From: Parus major
Lineage: Eukaryota; Chordata; Aves; Passeriformes; Paridae
Direction of reading: 5' to 3'
Length of the DNA stretch: 64,000 bases
Assembly: GCF_001522545.3 (NCBI RefSeq)
Contig: NC_031769.1
Location: 148,623,361 to 148,687,360, forward strand
Under the pieces are notes generated by a model that worked only from the letters and a program-made list of their open reading frames with translations, did no database searches and had not been told where the DNA came from. A program made the position numbers and the translations under genes. How positions within the stretch are numbered: position 1 is the stretch's first letter; each line of letters opens with the position of its first letter. Positions 48,693-60,378 of the stretch are shown one piece after another.

Positions 48693-50924
48693 AAATCAAA
48701 GACTGGCACCTTCGTTATCCCTCCTTCTTCCCTGCAGTGAGACCAGGCAGCATTAATTTTTCTGTGTATTTTAGGGGATCAGTCCCCAAAATGCAGAACT
48801 GTTTGAATAATCCATCATCAAACTGGGGACACCACAACAACCAGTGAGTCCAGGCCCATATTTTTCTTACAAACACAATATAAAATAACTCCTAAAGACA
48901 CTGGAGCAATTACGCATTTTTTCTCAACAAAAAACATCCCAAATAAATCACAATCCAAGCCAAGGCTTGCATGAAGCTGCTTTCGCCCTTCCCCAGCCTC
49001 ACTCCTAATCTGCAAGGGAGTGAGATGAAAGAAGGACATCCTGAGAAGGGCAAGCCAGGAGCTGATTAACTCCTAAACGGGTTTGGTTACAGATATCCTA
49101 TTGATCAGCTCGAGCCTGGCATCGGGATACCTCCCATTACACCCAAGGTTTCTCTTACAAAGGAAACACAATCTGTCTCCCATGAGGAGATGGAAGACAA
49201 GCTGTTTAGGAAAGTGACCAGCACAGAAAGTGACTTTTGAGGGAGAGACAGTCTTCTTCAAGGTCAAGTATTTGCTTTGTGCCAGTAACAGCTCCATCCT
49301 CCATGCTGGTGCCAGGATCTCTGGGCACTTTGCTGGCAAGTTCACTGCCCTCCATTTCCTTCCTGCTCCTCCATTTTTCCATGTTATTCTCATGATTAAT
49401 TATCTGAGTAGCTTCCATGGCCATCAGCAGTGGGAATGTTGCTGAGCCTGTGTTTATTTTCACTCTGTCTTGGAGGGAAAAGTTAAACCACAACCAGGCT
49501 AGAGGTAGCAGAGTATGAACTCGTGGGTTTTTGCTGTGGAGGTGGATGAGTATTTGCCCATCCCTGTGCAGGAGGGTGCTGATAATGTCCCCAAATTCTG
49601 ATCTGGCACCTAGTTGGGCTTGTTTTTCCAGGCAGGGCTGGTGTCCTGTCTAGGGTGTGTAAGGACCAGCAGAGCCCAGAGCTCAGAGTACAGCCAGGAA
49701 CTCATAAATAGCAGTTCAGGGAGACTGAGTCAGCTGAAGTGGATCATCTGCATCTCTGAATTCTCTGTCTGTTGGCAAGGGGGAAAAAAAAGGGGGGGGG
49801 ATATTTCATTTTTATTTTAAAAACAAGAATTTTCCCAGTGTTTCCTGTCTTAAAAAAAACGCTGCATCTTTAGCTCGTTATCCTTATCTGCCTGAGCACA
49901 GCACAGAGCTGAATCCCCTGGACCTGAAACATCTCCAAGGGTAGCTGTGGGTAATGAGAGAATTCACAGCAGGAAAAGCAGCCATGTGAAAGTGGCCACC
50001 TCTGGGCTGAAGGGCCACCTCTGCTCCTCCCCATGAGGTGGACAAACGATGGAGCAGAACAGTGAAGCTGAGGCTTATTCCAGCAGATTTTAGATTGCTG
50101 CGTGTGGCCGATGAGGAGTGAACTGACCACTGAGGGATGTGACAGCTTATCCATCACCTGAAAGGATTGGATGATCCCCTGCTGTCTTTTACAACCCAAA
50201 ATGCAGCCTTGCTGTGCTCCCTGCAGGTGTTTGGACTCTGGGATGCCAGCCAGATTCAGATGGTTTTCACAGTCCATCCTGCCACCAGCATTTATGGACG
50301 TTCCACCTGGGCTGGTTGCTCTTGGCAGGAAGCGGGAGAGACACAGGTGGAGAAGGCTGCAGAGGTTCAGAATTCCCTTTAAGTAGCAGGATCATCCCTG
50401 CAGCCAGGTGGTTTGGTGGATCCATCCGTTTTCAGAGCTGTAGATTGTGGTACACCGGGGAAAGCTGAGTGTTGCTGACACCAGCACTGAGCGTGGCTGG
50501 GGAGAGGAGCCAAAAATGCACCTTCATTTTACGGTGCTCACAGGTTACTCCCCGTGGGCTCTGCAAAGGGTGGTGGAGGAGAATGTCATTCCCATGTTAT
50601 TCCCCCACCAAAGCTGTCCCTGACAGTGGTGCCTCTCTGTGCCTGGTGGGGTCTGCAGTGTGGGGAAAGGAAAAGTCTTTTTTTTGTTTTTTTAAATATG
50701 AGTGGTAGAGCCCTTATCCCTTCTCACCTTCCTTGTCTTCACATCGTGTGTTTGTGTGGTGGCACAAGGAGGAGACACAACCTCACTGATGCTGGATTTG
50801 TACCTTGAAGTGGTTTTTGCTCGTGTCTTCTGAGGTTAGAAGCCAACAGGACACAAAATGGGCAGAGTCTTGTCAGAGGGGAGCTCTTTGCTGCAGTAAG
50901 CACAGGAAGAGCAGGACTAGTTGG

Positions 50925-51050
50925 AACCATAGAATATCCTGAGGTGGAAGGGATCCCCAAGGATCACTGAAGTCCAACTCTTGGCTCTGCACAGGACAGC
51001 CCCAGGAGCCCTGTCATGTGCCTGAAGGTGTTGTCCAAACACTTCTTATA
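50925..51050 (-). repeat. CR1 LINE 3' tail
   Basis: Reverse tail of the GAGTTGGAAGGGACCCACAAGG type: CATAGAATATCCTGAGGTGG, AAGGATCACTGAAGTCCAAC, TCTGCACAGGACAGCCCCAG and GTTGTCCAAACACTTCTT. It ends about 230 bases before the TSR1 exon. Confidence 0.85.
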
Positions 51051-51283
51051 CTCTATAAATAGGAATAACTGAAGACAAGTCAATGTAAAGTCAGGCAATT
51101 CTTCTCCTTTCCCCGTCTTGACTTTCTGGGCTACTCTGCAGCCCCACCACTTTTTTAAAGACACCCCAGTTTTGAGTCTTGGCAGCTGGTACATGGCAGG
51201 GTCCTCCGGGCCGGTGCTGCCTTGGCTCCCCTGGGCGCTGGGCTCACTCTGGGGCTGACGGGGCTTTTCTGGATCTTGCCCAG

Positions 51284-51442
51284 GTGGTTGGAACTCCTGG
51301 TCGGCTTGGGGCGACTGCACCAAGGACTGCGGGGGCGGCCTGCAGACCCGCATGCGCTCCTGCAAGCCCCTTCCCAACGAGGGCCTGGCCTGCGAGGGAG
51401 TCCTGGAGGAAGGACGGCTGTGCAATAGGAAGGCTTGCAATA
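51284..51442 (+). CDS. ADGRB1: ADGRB1 exon encoding thrombospondin type 1 repeat 1
   Basis: The exon is 159 bases, phase 1 at both ends: the first two bases complete a Gly codon begun at 10469, followed by 52 codons and one base. It encodes a full thrombospondin repeat with a WNSWSAW tryptophan ladder, then [15 protein letters not shown] and [15 protein letters not shown], giving all six cysteines. It matches human BAI1 repeat 1 closely ([15 protein letters not shown] and CNR are shared). BAI1 has five such repeats and BAI2/BAI3 have four, so an extra repeat here supports the BAI1 call. The WxxW pattern allows C-mannosylation. The usual O-fucose acceptor Ser/Thr before the second cysteine is Asp, as I recall in human. 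The donor is A|GTAAGT at 51443. In BAI1 the repeats bind phosphatidylserine and carry anti-angiogenic activity. Confidence 0.95.
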
Positions 51443-52925
51443 GTAAGTGGAGGCATGTTCCCTTGCACGCGCGGGGCCGGGGCGCCCTTCCCGGGAGGAG
51501 GAGGTTGGCCTCATCCCCATCAAGGATGGAGGGTGCTCCAGAGGCTCAGGGAAGCTGAGTTGGAGCAGTGAGCCCAGGGGGATGTGTGGAGCCGGCTGTG
51601 CATGGCGCTGCCCGTCCCTGCCTGTCTCGCATGCACGTGCTGGCACGGTCCTCTGCCACCCTCCAGACTTCCAAAAGAATTCATAGGAATCCATAAGCAG
51701 GCTTGCATCAGGTTTTCATAGGTTGGTGGTAAATCTACCATGTCCTGAAGGGCTTTTTATTTTTTTCAGTTCTCCTAAATAATTAAAGCTAAGAGAGATG
51801 TTAATCTTGCTTCTTCTTGGTTTAGTTCAACAGCAGTGACCCTGCCCCTTTCTTTTACAAATGGAAGCCCCCGGTGATAAGAGGTAGAGAAAGATCTGGC
51901 TGTTATGGATTGAGTGATGCAAAGGCTTCGGTGTGTGCTCCACTCTCCCCCTGTAATGCATCCTATTTCCAGGTCCTCTTCTCCAGAGAACAGGGCACAG
52001 CGTGCCCACACCAGTCAGAAATTGATGGGTTGAACTCCAGCACTTTCATCCCCAGTTCTTCTATTGCTTTAAGCTGTGTGGAGAGGGGGATAGAGGAAAA
52101 GCCAACTGCAGACACAGCTCGGCTCAACAAATGCGAGCAAATCACTGGTTATAATTATTCCCTTCTTTTTATTTCAAATTCAGAGTAGAGAATGTTTGAA
52201 TAACTCCTCTGACTAGTCAAATAACTGAGGAAAGTTCAACCGTCTTCAAAGGCTGGGAAGTATCTCCTGATAAGGGGGAAGTTCAAATAAAGGAACATAA
52301 ATATATTCCTCTAATAAGGGCTAAAATAATTTCATGCATTTTTTAACATTTCCATAAATTTAAAATATGTTGCAATTAGGCTTAGACTTTTTTTTTTTTT
52401 TTTTTTTTTTTTAAATGAAACCTGGTATATTGAATTTCATCTCCTTGGCTCACAATTGCTAAATTCCCTCTGAAGTTTGCCCACACCAGGGATATTTAAT
52501 CTGTGTGTCCCATGCTTGGTGGTGACTTTGTATTCATGACTCAGCTGTGGCTTGTAGGGAGAATAGGAGTGCAAAGACCTGGAAGCTGGTCCTGAAAAAA
52601 GTCCAGCTGTGGGATTGGGGTGTGCCTGAGTGGGGTTGGAGGAAGGGCCACACCAGTCTTGGCGAACAATGTGTGAAAAAAGAAGAAGGGATGGCATTGG
52701 GAGTGGGACAGGGGGATCTGCAGGGCTGTCACTCTTTGAACGTGGCAACACATGGGATAACAGGCAAAAAAGGTCCTTAATGTGTCCCTCCTATGCTGGG
52801 TGAACTCAGGGGGAACAGAGTTCAGCAGATTCTCTTTGCAAGACATCCTTCCTCATCCCTAACCATCTTCCAAGCTGTCCATGGGACCTGTTTGATTCTT
52901 CTGGCAGCCCTTTTGAAGTGGTGAG

Positions 52926-52990
52926 AGGGGGAAGACCCTGTTTTCCAGGGGGAAGACCCTGTTTTCCAGGGGGAAGACCCTGTTTTCCAG
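52926..52990. repeat. 21-base unit repeated three times
   Basis: GAAGACCCTGTTTTCCAGGG recurs at 52931, 52952 and 52973 with no mismatch in the core. Confidence 0.95.
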
Positions 52991-53056
52991 GGCCAGCCTC
53001 ATCAGCACTGAGTAGGGGGCGTAACATCTTCCCTTGATCTTCCCTAGGGGCAAAAC

Positions 53057-53103
53057 TTTGGTTCTTCTTCATGACAGATCTTGGTTCTTCTTCATGATAG
53101 ATC
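53057..53103. repeat. 23-base tandem duplication
   Basis: TTGGTTCTTCTTCATGACAG and TTGGTTCTTCTTCATGATAG follow one another with one difference. Confidence 0.85.
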
Positions 53104-56036
53104 CCCTGAGGTTGTGGGGCAAGGAGGGGTGGAGAACTGTGGGGACTGGGTTGGATTTCCATGGCGTGGAGAGCAGCAGTGAAGAATGAATTGGTTTTTA
53201 CTCATTCTTTACTTGGCTTTTTCACAGAATACAACACTCAGCAAAGCCAATCCTAAGTGCAAAAAACCTGAAGTGGCTATGATTCAATAAATCATTTCAC
53301 TTGTCTTGCTGTCCTTCTTCCATTGCATTCCCAGTCAATTCCTCCTCCAAACGGCAATGAGATTAGTTCAGCTCAGATTATTTGGGAAGAAGGAATTTTA
53401 AGCTAAGTGGAAAGTCCTAGTTTGGAAGGAGAATACACACAGGCAGCGCAAACTGATTTATTCCATTGAAATAAATAAATTAATTAATTCTGATTAATTG
53501 TCCCAAGACCCTCTTTGCAGACAAACTGCTGAGCCCCATTTTGATGTGTATGTGCTGGAAAGGATTTGAGGAGGTGTGTGAGAAATAAATCTTTCCAGGA
53601 GACTTCTCTGTGCATGTCTTGAGGTCTGTGTGTCCTACTTCAAGATAAATATGTGTCTCTTCATATCAGAACTGTTCACTTGGCTCTGAACTTGCTTCTC
53701 AGTGAATCTGTCCCCTGTTGCCTTTGCCTAAGGAGATGCACTTTTGACCCAAGAAGGGTTTCTAATTTTCTTGCACATATCTTTTCCTTCTCTTTACTTT
53801 GATCTGCACCAAAACCTAAGAGGATTTAAAACTAGAATAAAAATCCTGTTTTAAATGTGTCACTGTTATTTTCGTATTGACTTTTGCTCATAGATTTGTT
53901 CAGGATGAGTAGAATGTTCATTCTTTCCCTGGAACTGTTATTATTCTAAGTGTTCATTATAAGCTGCAGTTAAATATGTTCTAATGATTTCTTTTTTTAA
54001 TTAAAAGAAAAAAATGAGGGAAAATGGGGGGGAAAAAAACAAAACAAAGAGGAGCTGGCCAGGAAAACAATTTTGTCTTGAATTGTTCAGCTTTTAAGCA
54101 GATTGTAATAATACTTGACCACCTCTCCAAGTATTGTGGAATAGCTGAGATCTTAATTTTCTAGTAGGAAAAAAAAAAAGCAGGAAAAAAACATTTTCTT
54201 TGAACAAAGGACCATCTGTAATCCTGATAAAACACCAGAACAAAACAGGGATGAGTGCTCTGATACTTTTCCTCTTTGCTGTGGAGGTAAATTGAAACTT
54301 GTCCACTGAGGAAATGCTGGCCAAGCAAGTCAGGTTAGAATAACAAAGACATCCCCACCACCTTCAAAACCCATCTCTTGTCTTTAACTTCTCCTTCTCA
54401 CTTCTGCCAAAGTGGCTCAGAAGCTGATGGGTTTTAAAACTCAGAAGCAGGAGTGTTTTAGGTGTTTAATTGGATCTCCAGCCTCTGGGGTAACTTCTCA
54501 GAGTGCTGACACTCAGCTCCCTGGAGCTGCTGAGAGGAGCTTTTATGGAAGAATCTATGAGGGTTTCATTGGTTTTTGGTTTTTTTTTCATTTTGCCAGG
54601 CCGTGGCAAATGTTCCAGAGTTGTGTTGTCACACAGCTTCTCCCTGAGGTGGACCTTGCCCAGGTCCTGCCATTTTCCTCTTCCAGAGCTGCTCCCAGGT
54701 GAGCCTTCAGCAGCTCTCAGCATGCAGGAGTGGGAATGGCAGGAAAAACCTCCCATTTTTTCCAAGAGCTGTGACTTGTGCCAGCCTGGTCACCAAAACC
54801 TGGGTGCACACACCTGAGCCCAGAGCTGAGTCTGAACACATTGGAGGCCACAGAGATTGAAATCAGTGCTCAGGGGTGGTTGAATGACTCCACAGGTACC
54901 ATTTTTATGTGGTCCTTTTTCTTTCCCACTCATTTGGGCCACCATCTCTGCTCTTTCATGTAGTAGAGTCTCTTGCTTGATGATCTTGCTAAATTTCCCC
55001 AGGGATATACACCCAAGCCTAACAGGAAGTGAGCCAGGTAAGTTTTCCATGGGCAAAACCAAAAGCTGTGAAACGCTGAGGAAAAACTGTACTGAAGCCT
55101 CATCCCAAACTGGGAAGGAAATTTTATCTGGTAGCAGCAGCTTGGCTTAGTCAGAGCCTTTATTTGTGGCAGCTGGAGAGTAATCTGAAGGAAAACACAA
55201 AGTTTTTGCTGTAATTCTGATTTTTCCTTGCTAAAGAACTTGGTGATATCACCCTCTCCAACACAGAGAGAGATTTCCTCCCTCTGTTGGATTTGGGCAG
55301 GAGCTGCTGTTTTATGGAGAGAAGGGAAAAATGTCAGCCCAAGTGTGGTGGGAGATTGCAGAGGAACTTCCCAGGTCCACCCACTGTGGATGGAAGGGGA
55401 TGTGCTCCAGTGGCTCTTTTTGGCTGTTCTTGAGGCCAGGTTTGCTCACAACCTGGCGGGGAGAGGGTCCTCACAAGGAGCCTGGGTGGACAAGATCCAA
55501 ACCAGAGGGGGAATCTCACAGCTTTGACCCCAGCATCGGAATTCAGCAGTGCTGGAGACATGTAAGAGCAATCAGAGATGTGGCAGCCTGCGTTTGTTGC
55601 TGGGGAGGGAGAACCAGCAGAGGAACAGGCTGAAATCCTGCCATCCCATCTGGCAGAGGCTGCACAGAGCCATCCCTGACATTTCTGAATATGCAGGTTG
55701 GGAAAGCACAGCTCCCCACAGCTGGGAAAGGGGTGACCACACCCTGCAGGTGCAGGAGGGTGACCCTGGCACAGTCCTGTTGCTCCAGGCTGGATTTTCA
55801 GCTTCCAGCAGGTTCGGGATGTCGCCCTTCATCCGTTAGTGGTGTGAAGGAATTCATGTTCCACATGACATTCCCAAGGCTGAGCCTCAGTCTCTGCCGC
55901 TCCTGATTCTCATTAAATTTTTATTTTTTTGCTGCAACCACGGAGCTGAAATATCCTGGGCATGTGTGGGAGCATCTTCGTTCCCTGCAGGCCAGGCTTG
56001 AGCTCCCTGCAAGCTGGAGGAGCTCCTACAGGTACC

Positions 56037-56061
56037 TGCTGCTGCTGCTGCTGCTGCTGCA
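56037..56061. repeat. CTG trinucleotide run (8 units)
   Basis: Eight uninterrupted CTG units in the intron. No reading frame there is supported. Confidence 0.95.
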
Positions 56062-59000
56062 GAGACTTTGCCCTGCCCCCCTTTTTTACTGGTGGTTCAG
56101 GCACTTCACCTCTGAGAGTCACAGATTTCCCCCAGTGATGTTTTCCCAAGGTTTGGATGTTGAAATTGAAATTCTTCGTGTAATTTTCTTAGCTGGTGTA
56201 ACTGCAGTATATCCAGTGGCCTCCAAAATGTCCCTCTTCTCCATCCACTGAGATTTAGGGGGTGTTAGTAGTTCTGTGCTTTTCAGTTTTACTCTTTAGT
56301 GGCTGATAGATACCCCAAAAACTCCATGGCCACCTCATTTCCCTTCAGTTTTACTGCACTGAGATTCATTTGAATGTTTTGGGTACTTTTTTAATAATCC
56401 CTTTCCACTTTTTGCTCTGGTTCATCCCTTCATTCCCACCATCCCACCTTGCCCGAATAATTTTCATGATCCTGCTGATTTCTTTGCCTCTCCTGTTTGG
56501 GGGACGAGTACAGAGTGTGTAGCTGTGGTGAGACATGTTTGGATGCTAAAACCTTGGCCCACAGCACTTCAAAGTCTCTTCCCTTATTTTATTTTTCCCT
56601 GTTGCAGGGTGCTGTCTGACACATTGCATGTTCTCATTAGAAGTGTTGGTCACCTGCTTCCTATTCCCACTCCTGCCAGCACTGATCATCCTCCACATCC
56701 ACACTTGAGCTGTGTCTTTTCAAAATCTCGTGTACTTGCCTCTGCCTGCAATTGAAACATCCCTGTTTAGTTCCAAGAGCATTATCCCTCTATTCCTCCT
56801 GTCGGCATCTGAAAGGTGCTTGGGTTTTTCATGCCATTCTCACTACATTTATCCAGCTGGGATGTAAATTGAGTCTAGGTCTTCCCTTAATCCCGGAATT
56901 ACTCCTCTCCGCCGACCCTGCTGCGGGAAAAAGGCTGATGAAATCCAACCAGGTCCCCACTGCCTTTACTTTTTGACCTCCACCCCATAAAGTTCAGGTA
57001 CCCACAGCAAAGCAGCACTTGCACAACTTCCCCGTGTTCCTAAGAGACCTGGTGTCTCCCTGCTTTGCTTGGAACCAGGATTGATTTGCACCTCTCCCCA
57101 AGGAAACTGTCCAGGTTAAATCTCAGCTGTGCTCTGTGTTAAACAGAGACAGACTGGCTTCTCTGCACATCCTTTTCCAAAGGGAAGGCTTCCTGCGGCA
57201 GTGGAGCCACCCTGGCAGGGGGAAGGCTTGGGGGAAGCTGGAAGGGTCACTCATTCAGCCCCTAGGCCTGATTGGCTTTAATTAGCATGAAAAATAACTG
57301 TGCAGACTTGTCATACCTGTCAAGGGTCAAAGGAAATCATTCAATCCTTCAAGACTGCGGTAAGTCATTAGATGTCAGTGACAGCAGGCCCAAATAATTG
57401 GTGAGAGGAGGTTCAGGGTGCTAGACTTGCAATTAAAACTTCCATTTTGCTCTTTTATCTTTCCTTCCCTCTGTGCTGCCTCCTGTCTCTCTGTCCATCC
57501 AAACACTGACTGCTTCTGGGATATTCAATCCCAGGTTTTCCCTGTCACCTTCCTTCCTCTGGGCACTTGACAAAGCCATCCAAGCTCCGTGTCTACTCCT
57601 TGATGCCCAGCCCCACTTTCTCCTCCCAGCCTAAATAAGTCTGTGGGAAGCCCATGGAATGTGCTGCAGGTGGAGATTTTGTTTTTGTGTTTTGTGGGAT
57701 TTCATGGAGAGGACTTAAATCAGAGCAGATGAAAGTGTGTGGGTATGGCCAGGAATGAGTGGGGATGTGAGAAGTCCCAGATATGGGAATAATTTAAATT
57801 GTCTCCTACTAAACTCAAAAAAATTAGTAATTGAAAAATTAGAAAAAAGTAATTGGAAAACTACTTAGAGTTTGTCTTTTTTTTTTACCTGAATCTCCCA
57901 CAGGAAAAGTCCCATGATTTTTGATTTTTAGCAATAAAAAGCATAGGGTTTGGGACCTTTCTATTCCAGGAAAGAGCCAGACAAGAACAATGTGTTTGCA
58001 GATACCAGGATGTCTGTGGTCCTGACGTCTGGTTGAGGATGGCAGGTGGGTGACTGTCCCATCCCATCCAGACAGCAGCCAGCTGATGCTGGGAAGGTTT
58101 GGAGGAGTCCACGTGACAATTCCTAGACTCCTCAAGTTCTGCTTTCAGGCAGCAGTGATGGTAAATAATACAATTTCACAAACTCTCCCATGATCCAAAC
58201 TGCTGAATATAAAGCCTGGCTCTGGCAGGGACTCTCTGAATCATTCCTCTGCCTCCTCTGCTTTCCCTTTTTGGATGGCAATAAAGACTCCTGCCACCAC
58301 ACTGAAGCTTCATTAACCTTTATTAATTTTCTCAGGGTTCCGGGATCAAATTTGTCACCATTTCAACCCTTGGCAGTTCATACTTCTTGAAAAGATGTCT
58401 GACTGTTTTACCTCCTTGGGGGAAAAGATCTTCTGTCTGGTACTTGCTGTTTGGAAACAAATTGGCTGCCAGATCACAGATTACTGGGGCTCAGCTCTGC
58501 TCTCAGCTATTCCATGTGACTCCAGTGGAGTCAGCTGAGCTCTCCTGATTTGCAGCAGGCGATCCTGGTGGATGGGATTTGGTTGTTGTTGCTGGGTTTT
58601 TTCTCTCTTCGCTAGGGAGGGGATGTGTCAGGGTTACAGCATGTCCACTAATACAGACAACAGAAATTATAGCTTCCCCTCCAGCCAATTGAGGGCTGAT
58701 CCACACGGAATAAAAATGGAAAGCTGGTGGAGCATGGACTCAGAAGGAACAGCTAAATGCCTTTGATTTACTGTGGATGCATTATTTACCTTCTGAACTT
58801 CACACTCTGGGCTCCCCTGGGAGAGTCTCAGTAGGACACAAGGGTCAGGAGCTTGTCTCTCACCGAGAAGGAAAAGTTCCCAGTTATGGCTGTGTTGGTA
58901 CTCTGCTGATGCCAGACTTTCACGTCTCCTTGTTGCTGGTGGCAGGGTAAAGCCTATGAAGGAGACATCTTATTGAGATATCCCTTTCCTTTCCACCTGC

Positions 59001-59470
59001 CCTCACCTGCCTGCTCCACTCAGCATTTCCTGGCTCCTCTACAGGACATTTCTAGGCAGGTGCTGGTTGCAAGGCAGAATTTCTCACCAAAAGCACCCTG
59101 CAAGTTACCACCATAAATCTCAAAACACCGCTAGGGATGGTGGGATTCAGTGCCAGCACAAGTGCAGCAAGGAGCACCCTAGAAAACCACTGAGATTATT
59201 TAAAGACCAGAGATAAGGGATCATACTCTGCGTGGTCCCAGATCTCACTCAAAAAGAAGGGGTTGAACCACCAGCCAGCCCGAGTCTTTCAGGCTGCTCG
59301 GTGCCGAAACCTCGGGGAAGACTGGTGGCCAGGGGTGCTGGGGTTGGAAAGCAGGTGGCCACGTCAGGGGAACGTCGCAGGTCGCTGTTGTTAATGCGTG
59401 TTACCTTTGTAGTGAAAGATCTTGCAGAGTGAACCAAGGTGTATTTACATGACCCATTACCTTGCCATAG

Positions 59471-59578
59471 CCAATGGACGCTATAATTCCAGAAGCCAAT
59501 CGCTGAGGTCCACAGATAACAGAAAGCGAGAGGACCCTGACGACCTGCAGCACTACGGGTACCCTGCACCTCAAATAG
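59471..59578 (+). CDS. ADGRB1: ADGRB1 exon encoding the TSR1-TSR2 linker
   Basis: The exon is 108 bases, phase 1 at both ends. It encodes a hydrophilic linker beginning (T)NGRYNSRSQSLRSTDN, then RKREDPDDLQHYG and ending YPAPQI(G). Human BAI1 has, from memory, SSRSQSLRSTD followed by a charged stretch and FPAPQTG immediately before repeat 2, so both ends align. The acceptor is CCTTGCCATAG (59470) and the donor is G|GTAAGC (GT at 59579-59580). The split codon joins the final A of the preceding exon with CC to give Thr. The central RKRE is a basic cluster but not a full furin RXKR site. No conserved fold is expected here. The next exon should start with the DP-A-EEWSPWS-type sequence of repeat 2, which I do not find before 64000. 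Confidence 0.92.
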
Positions 59579-60221
59579 GTAAGCTCTGACCTCCCACAGC
59601 GGCCTCTGGAGCTGGGACACTGCTCTGGTCACTGCACTGCCCAGCTGGGCTGGGCTCTCTGCACTGTTTCAATGACCCCCTAACCATCTCCTTCCCCCCA
59701 GGTCAGTGTGGGGGACATTTTCCCCGTTGTTGTCACACGCTGAACAAATGGTCGTCGCCCCGTTTGTTCCCATTCCATCACCCCACGGGGTTTTGTGTCG
59801 TCACCATCAGCCAGAGACGGCAAAAAGGGACAGACACAAAGCCCTGACAAGACCATCCATCCCACAGAACGTTTTCCCATCACCTTGCCTACCTCTGAGT
59901 CACTGCTTTGTCTGAGTTACCCAACCACACGTGGTTCATGAAGCCAAAGCTGACCTTGCTGCAGTGCAGCCCCTTTGCTGATGTCCATGTCATGCCTTCC
60001 CATTGGCTGTGAGAGAGGGTGAGCAGGGCTCGGTGGGGACAGAGCAGGATTGGTTTCCTCTCTCCGTGGGTCTTTAGTGCTGTGCAAGGACTTGCCTCCA
60101 GTAGGTTCTGCAGCAGGACCTTCCACCCTTCTGCCACAGAAGGGGGATAATGTGTAGCAATATCAGACAGTTTGATCTGGGAAGATGGGGATGAATTGGA
60201 CCTAGATCCATGTCAGGTCTG

Positions 60222-60378
60222 ATCTGCCCCATCCCTGGAAGTGTTCAAGGCCAGGTTGGATGGGGGTTTGGGCAACCTGACCTAGTGGAAGGTGTCCCTG
60301 CCCAGGGCAGGGGGTTGGAAGTAGATGATCTTTAAGGTTCCTTCCAACCCAAACCATCCTGTGATTCTGTGATTCAGT
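60222..60378 (+). repeat. CR1 LINE 3' tail
   Basis: Forward tail: GCCCCATCCCTGGAAGTGTT, CAAGGCCAGGTTGGATGGGG, GATGATCTTTAAGGTTCCTT, CCAACCCAAACCATCCTGTG and ATTCTGTGATTC. Confidence 0.95.

Larger units (their letters stand above)
10470..51283 (+). other. ADGRB1: ADGRB1 intron between CUB-like exon and first TSR exon (about 40.8 kb)
   Basis: The intron starts GTGAGT at 10470 and ends with a TTGCCCAG acceptor at 51283. Besides the CR1 pieces, LTR-like elements, microsatellite, minisatellite and gap listed separately, it holds long unique stretches with no supportable gene: 10470-12688, 12769-15240, 15666-16448, 16658-18221, 19027-20691, 21085-22716, 23037-27269, 27476-28674, 32401-35115, 36291-40127, 45263-47217 and 48693-50924. 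In several of these I see AT-rich, low-repeat blocks that resemble conserved regulatory sequence (15690-15985, 17040-17165, 22180-22480, 34200-34520, 41160-41990, 45600-46120). Conservation cannot be measured here. Open frames in the intron lack recognisable domains and look like chance. Confidence 0.85.
51443..59470 (+). other. ADGRB1: ADGRB1 intron after TSR1 exon (about 8.0 kb)
   Basis: The intron begins GTAAGT at 51443 and ends TTGCCATAG at 59470. I see no CR1 copy in it, unlike the preceding intron. It contains a long T run (about 52389-52412), a 21-base triplication (52926-52990), a 23-base duplication (about 53057-53103) and a CTG run (56037-56061). A unique block at 57270-57470 may be regulatory. 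No additional exon could be supported. Confidence 0.85.

Noticed and set aside
51155..51694. Minus-strand open frame of about 180 codons
   Set aside because: It lies antisense across the TSR1 exon and its low-stop GC-rich flanks; no domain.
55913..56149. Poly-glutamine frame on the minus strand
   Set aside because: It is a translation of an eight-unit intronic CTG run with no exon signals.
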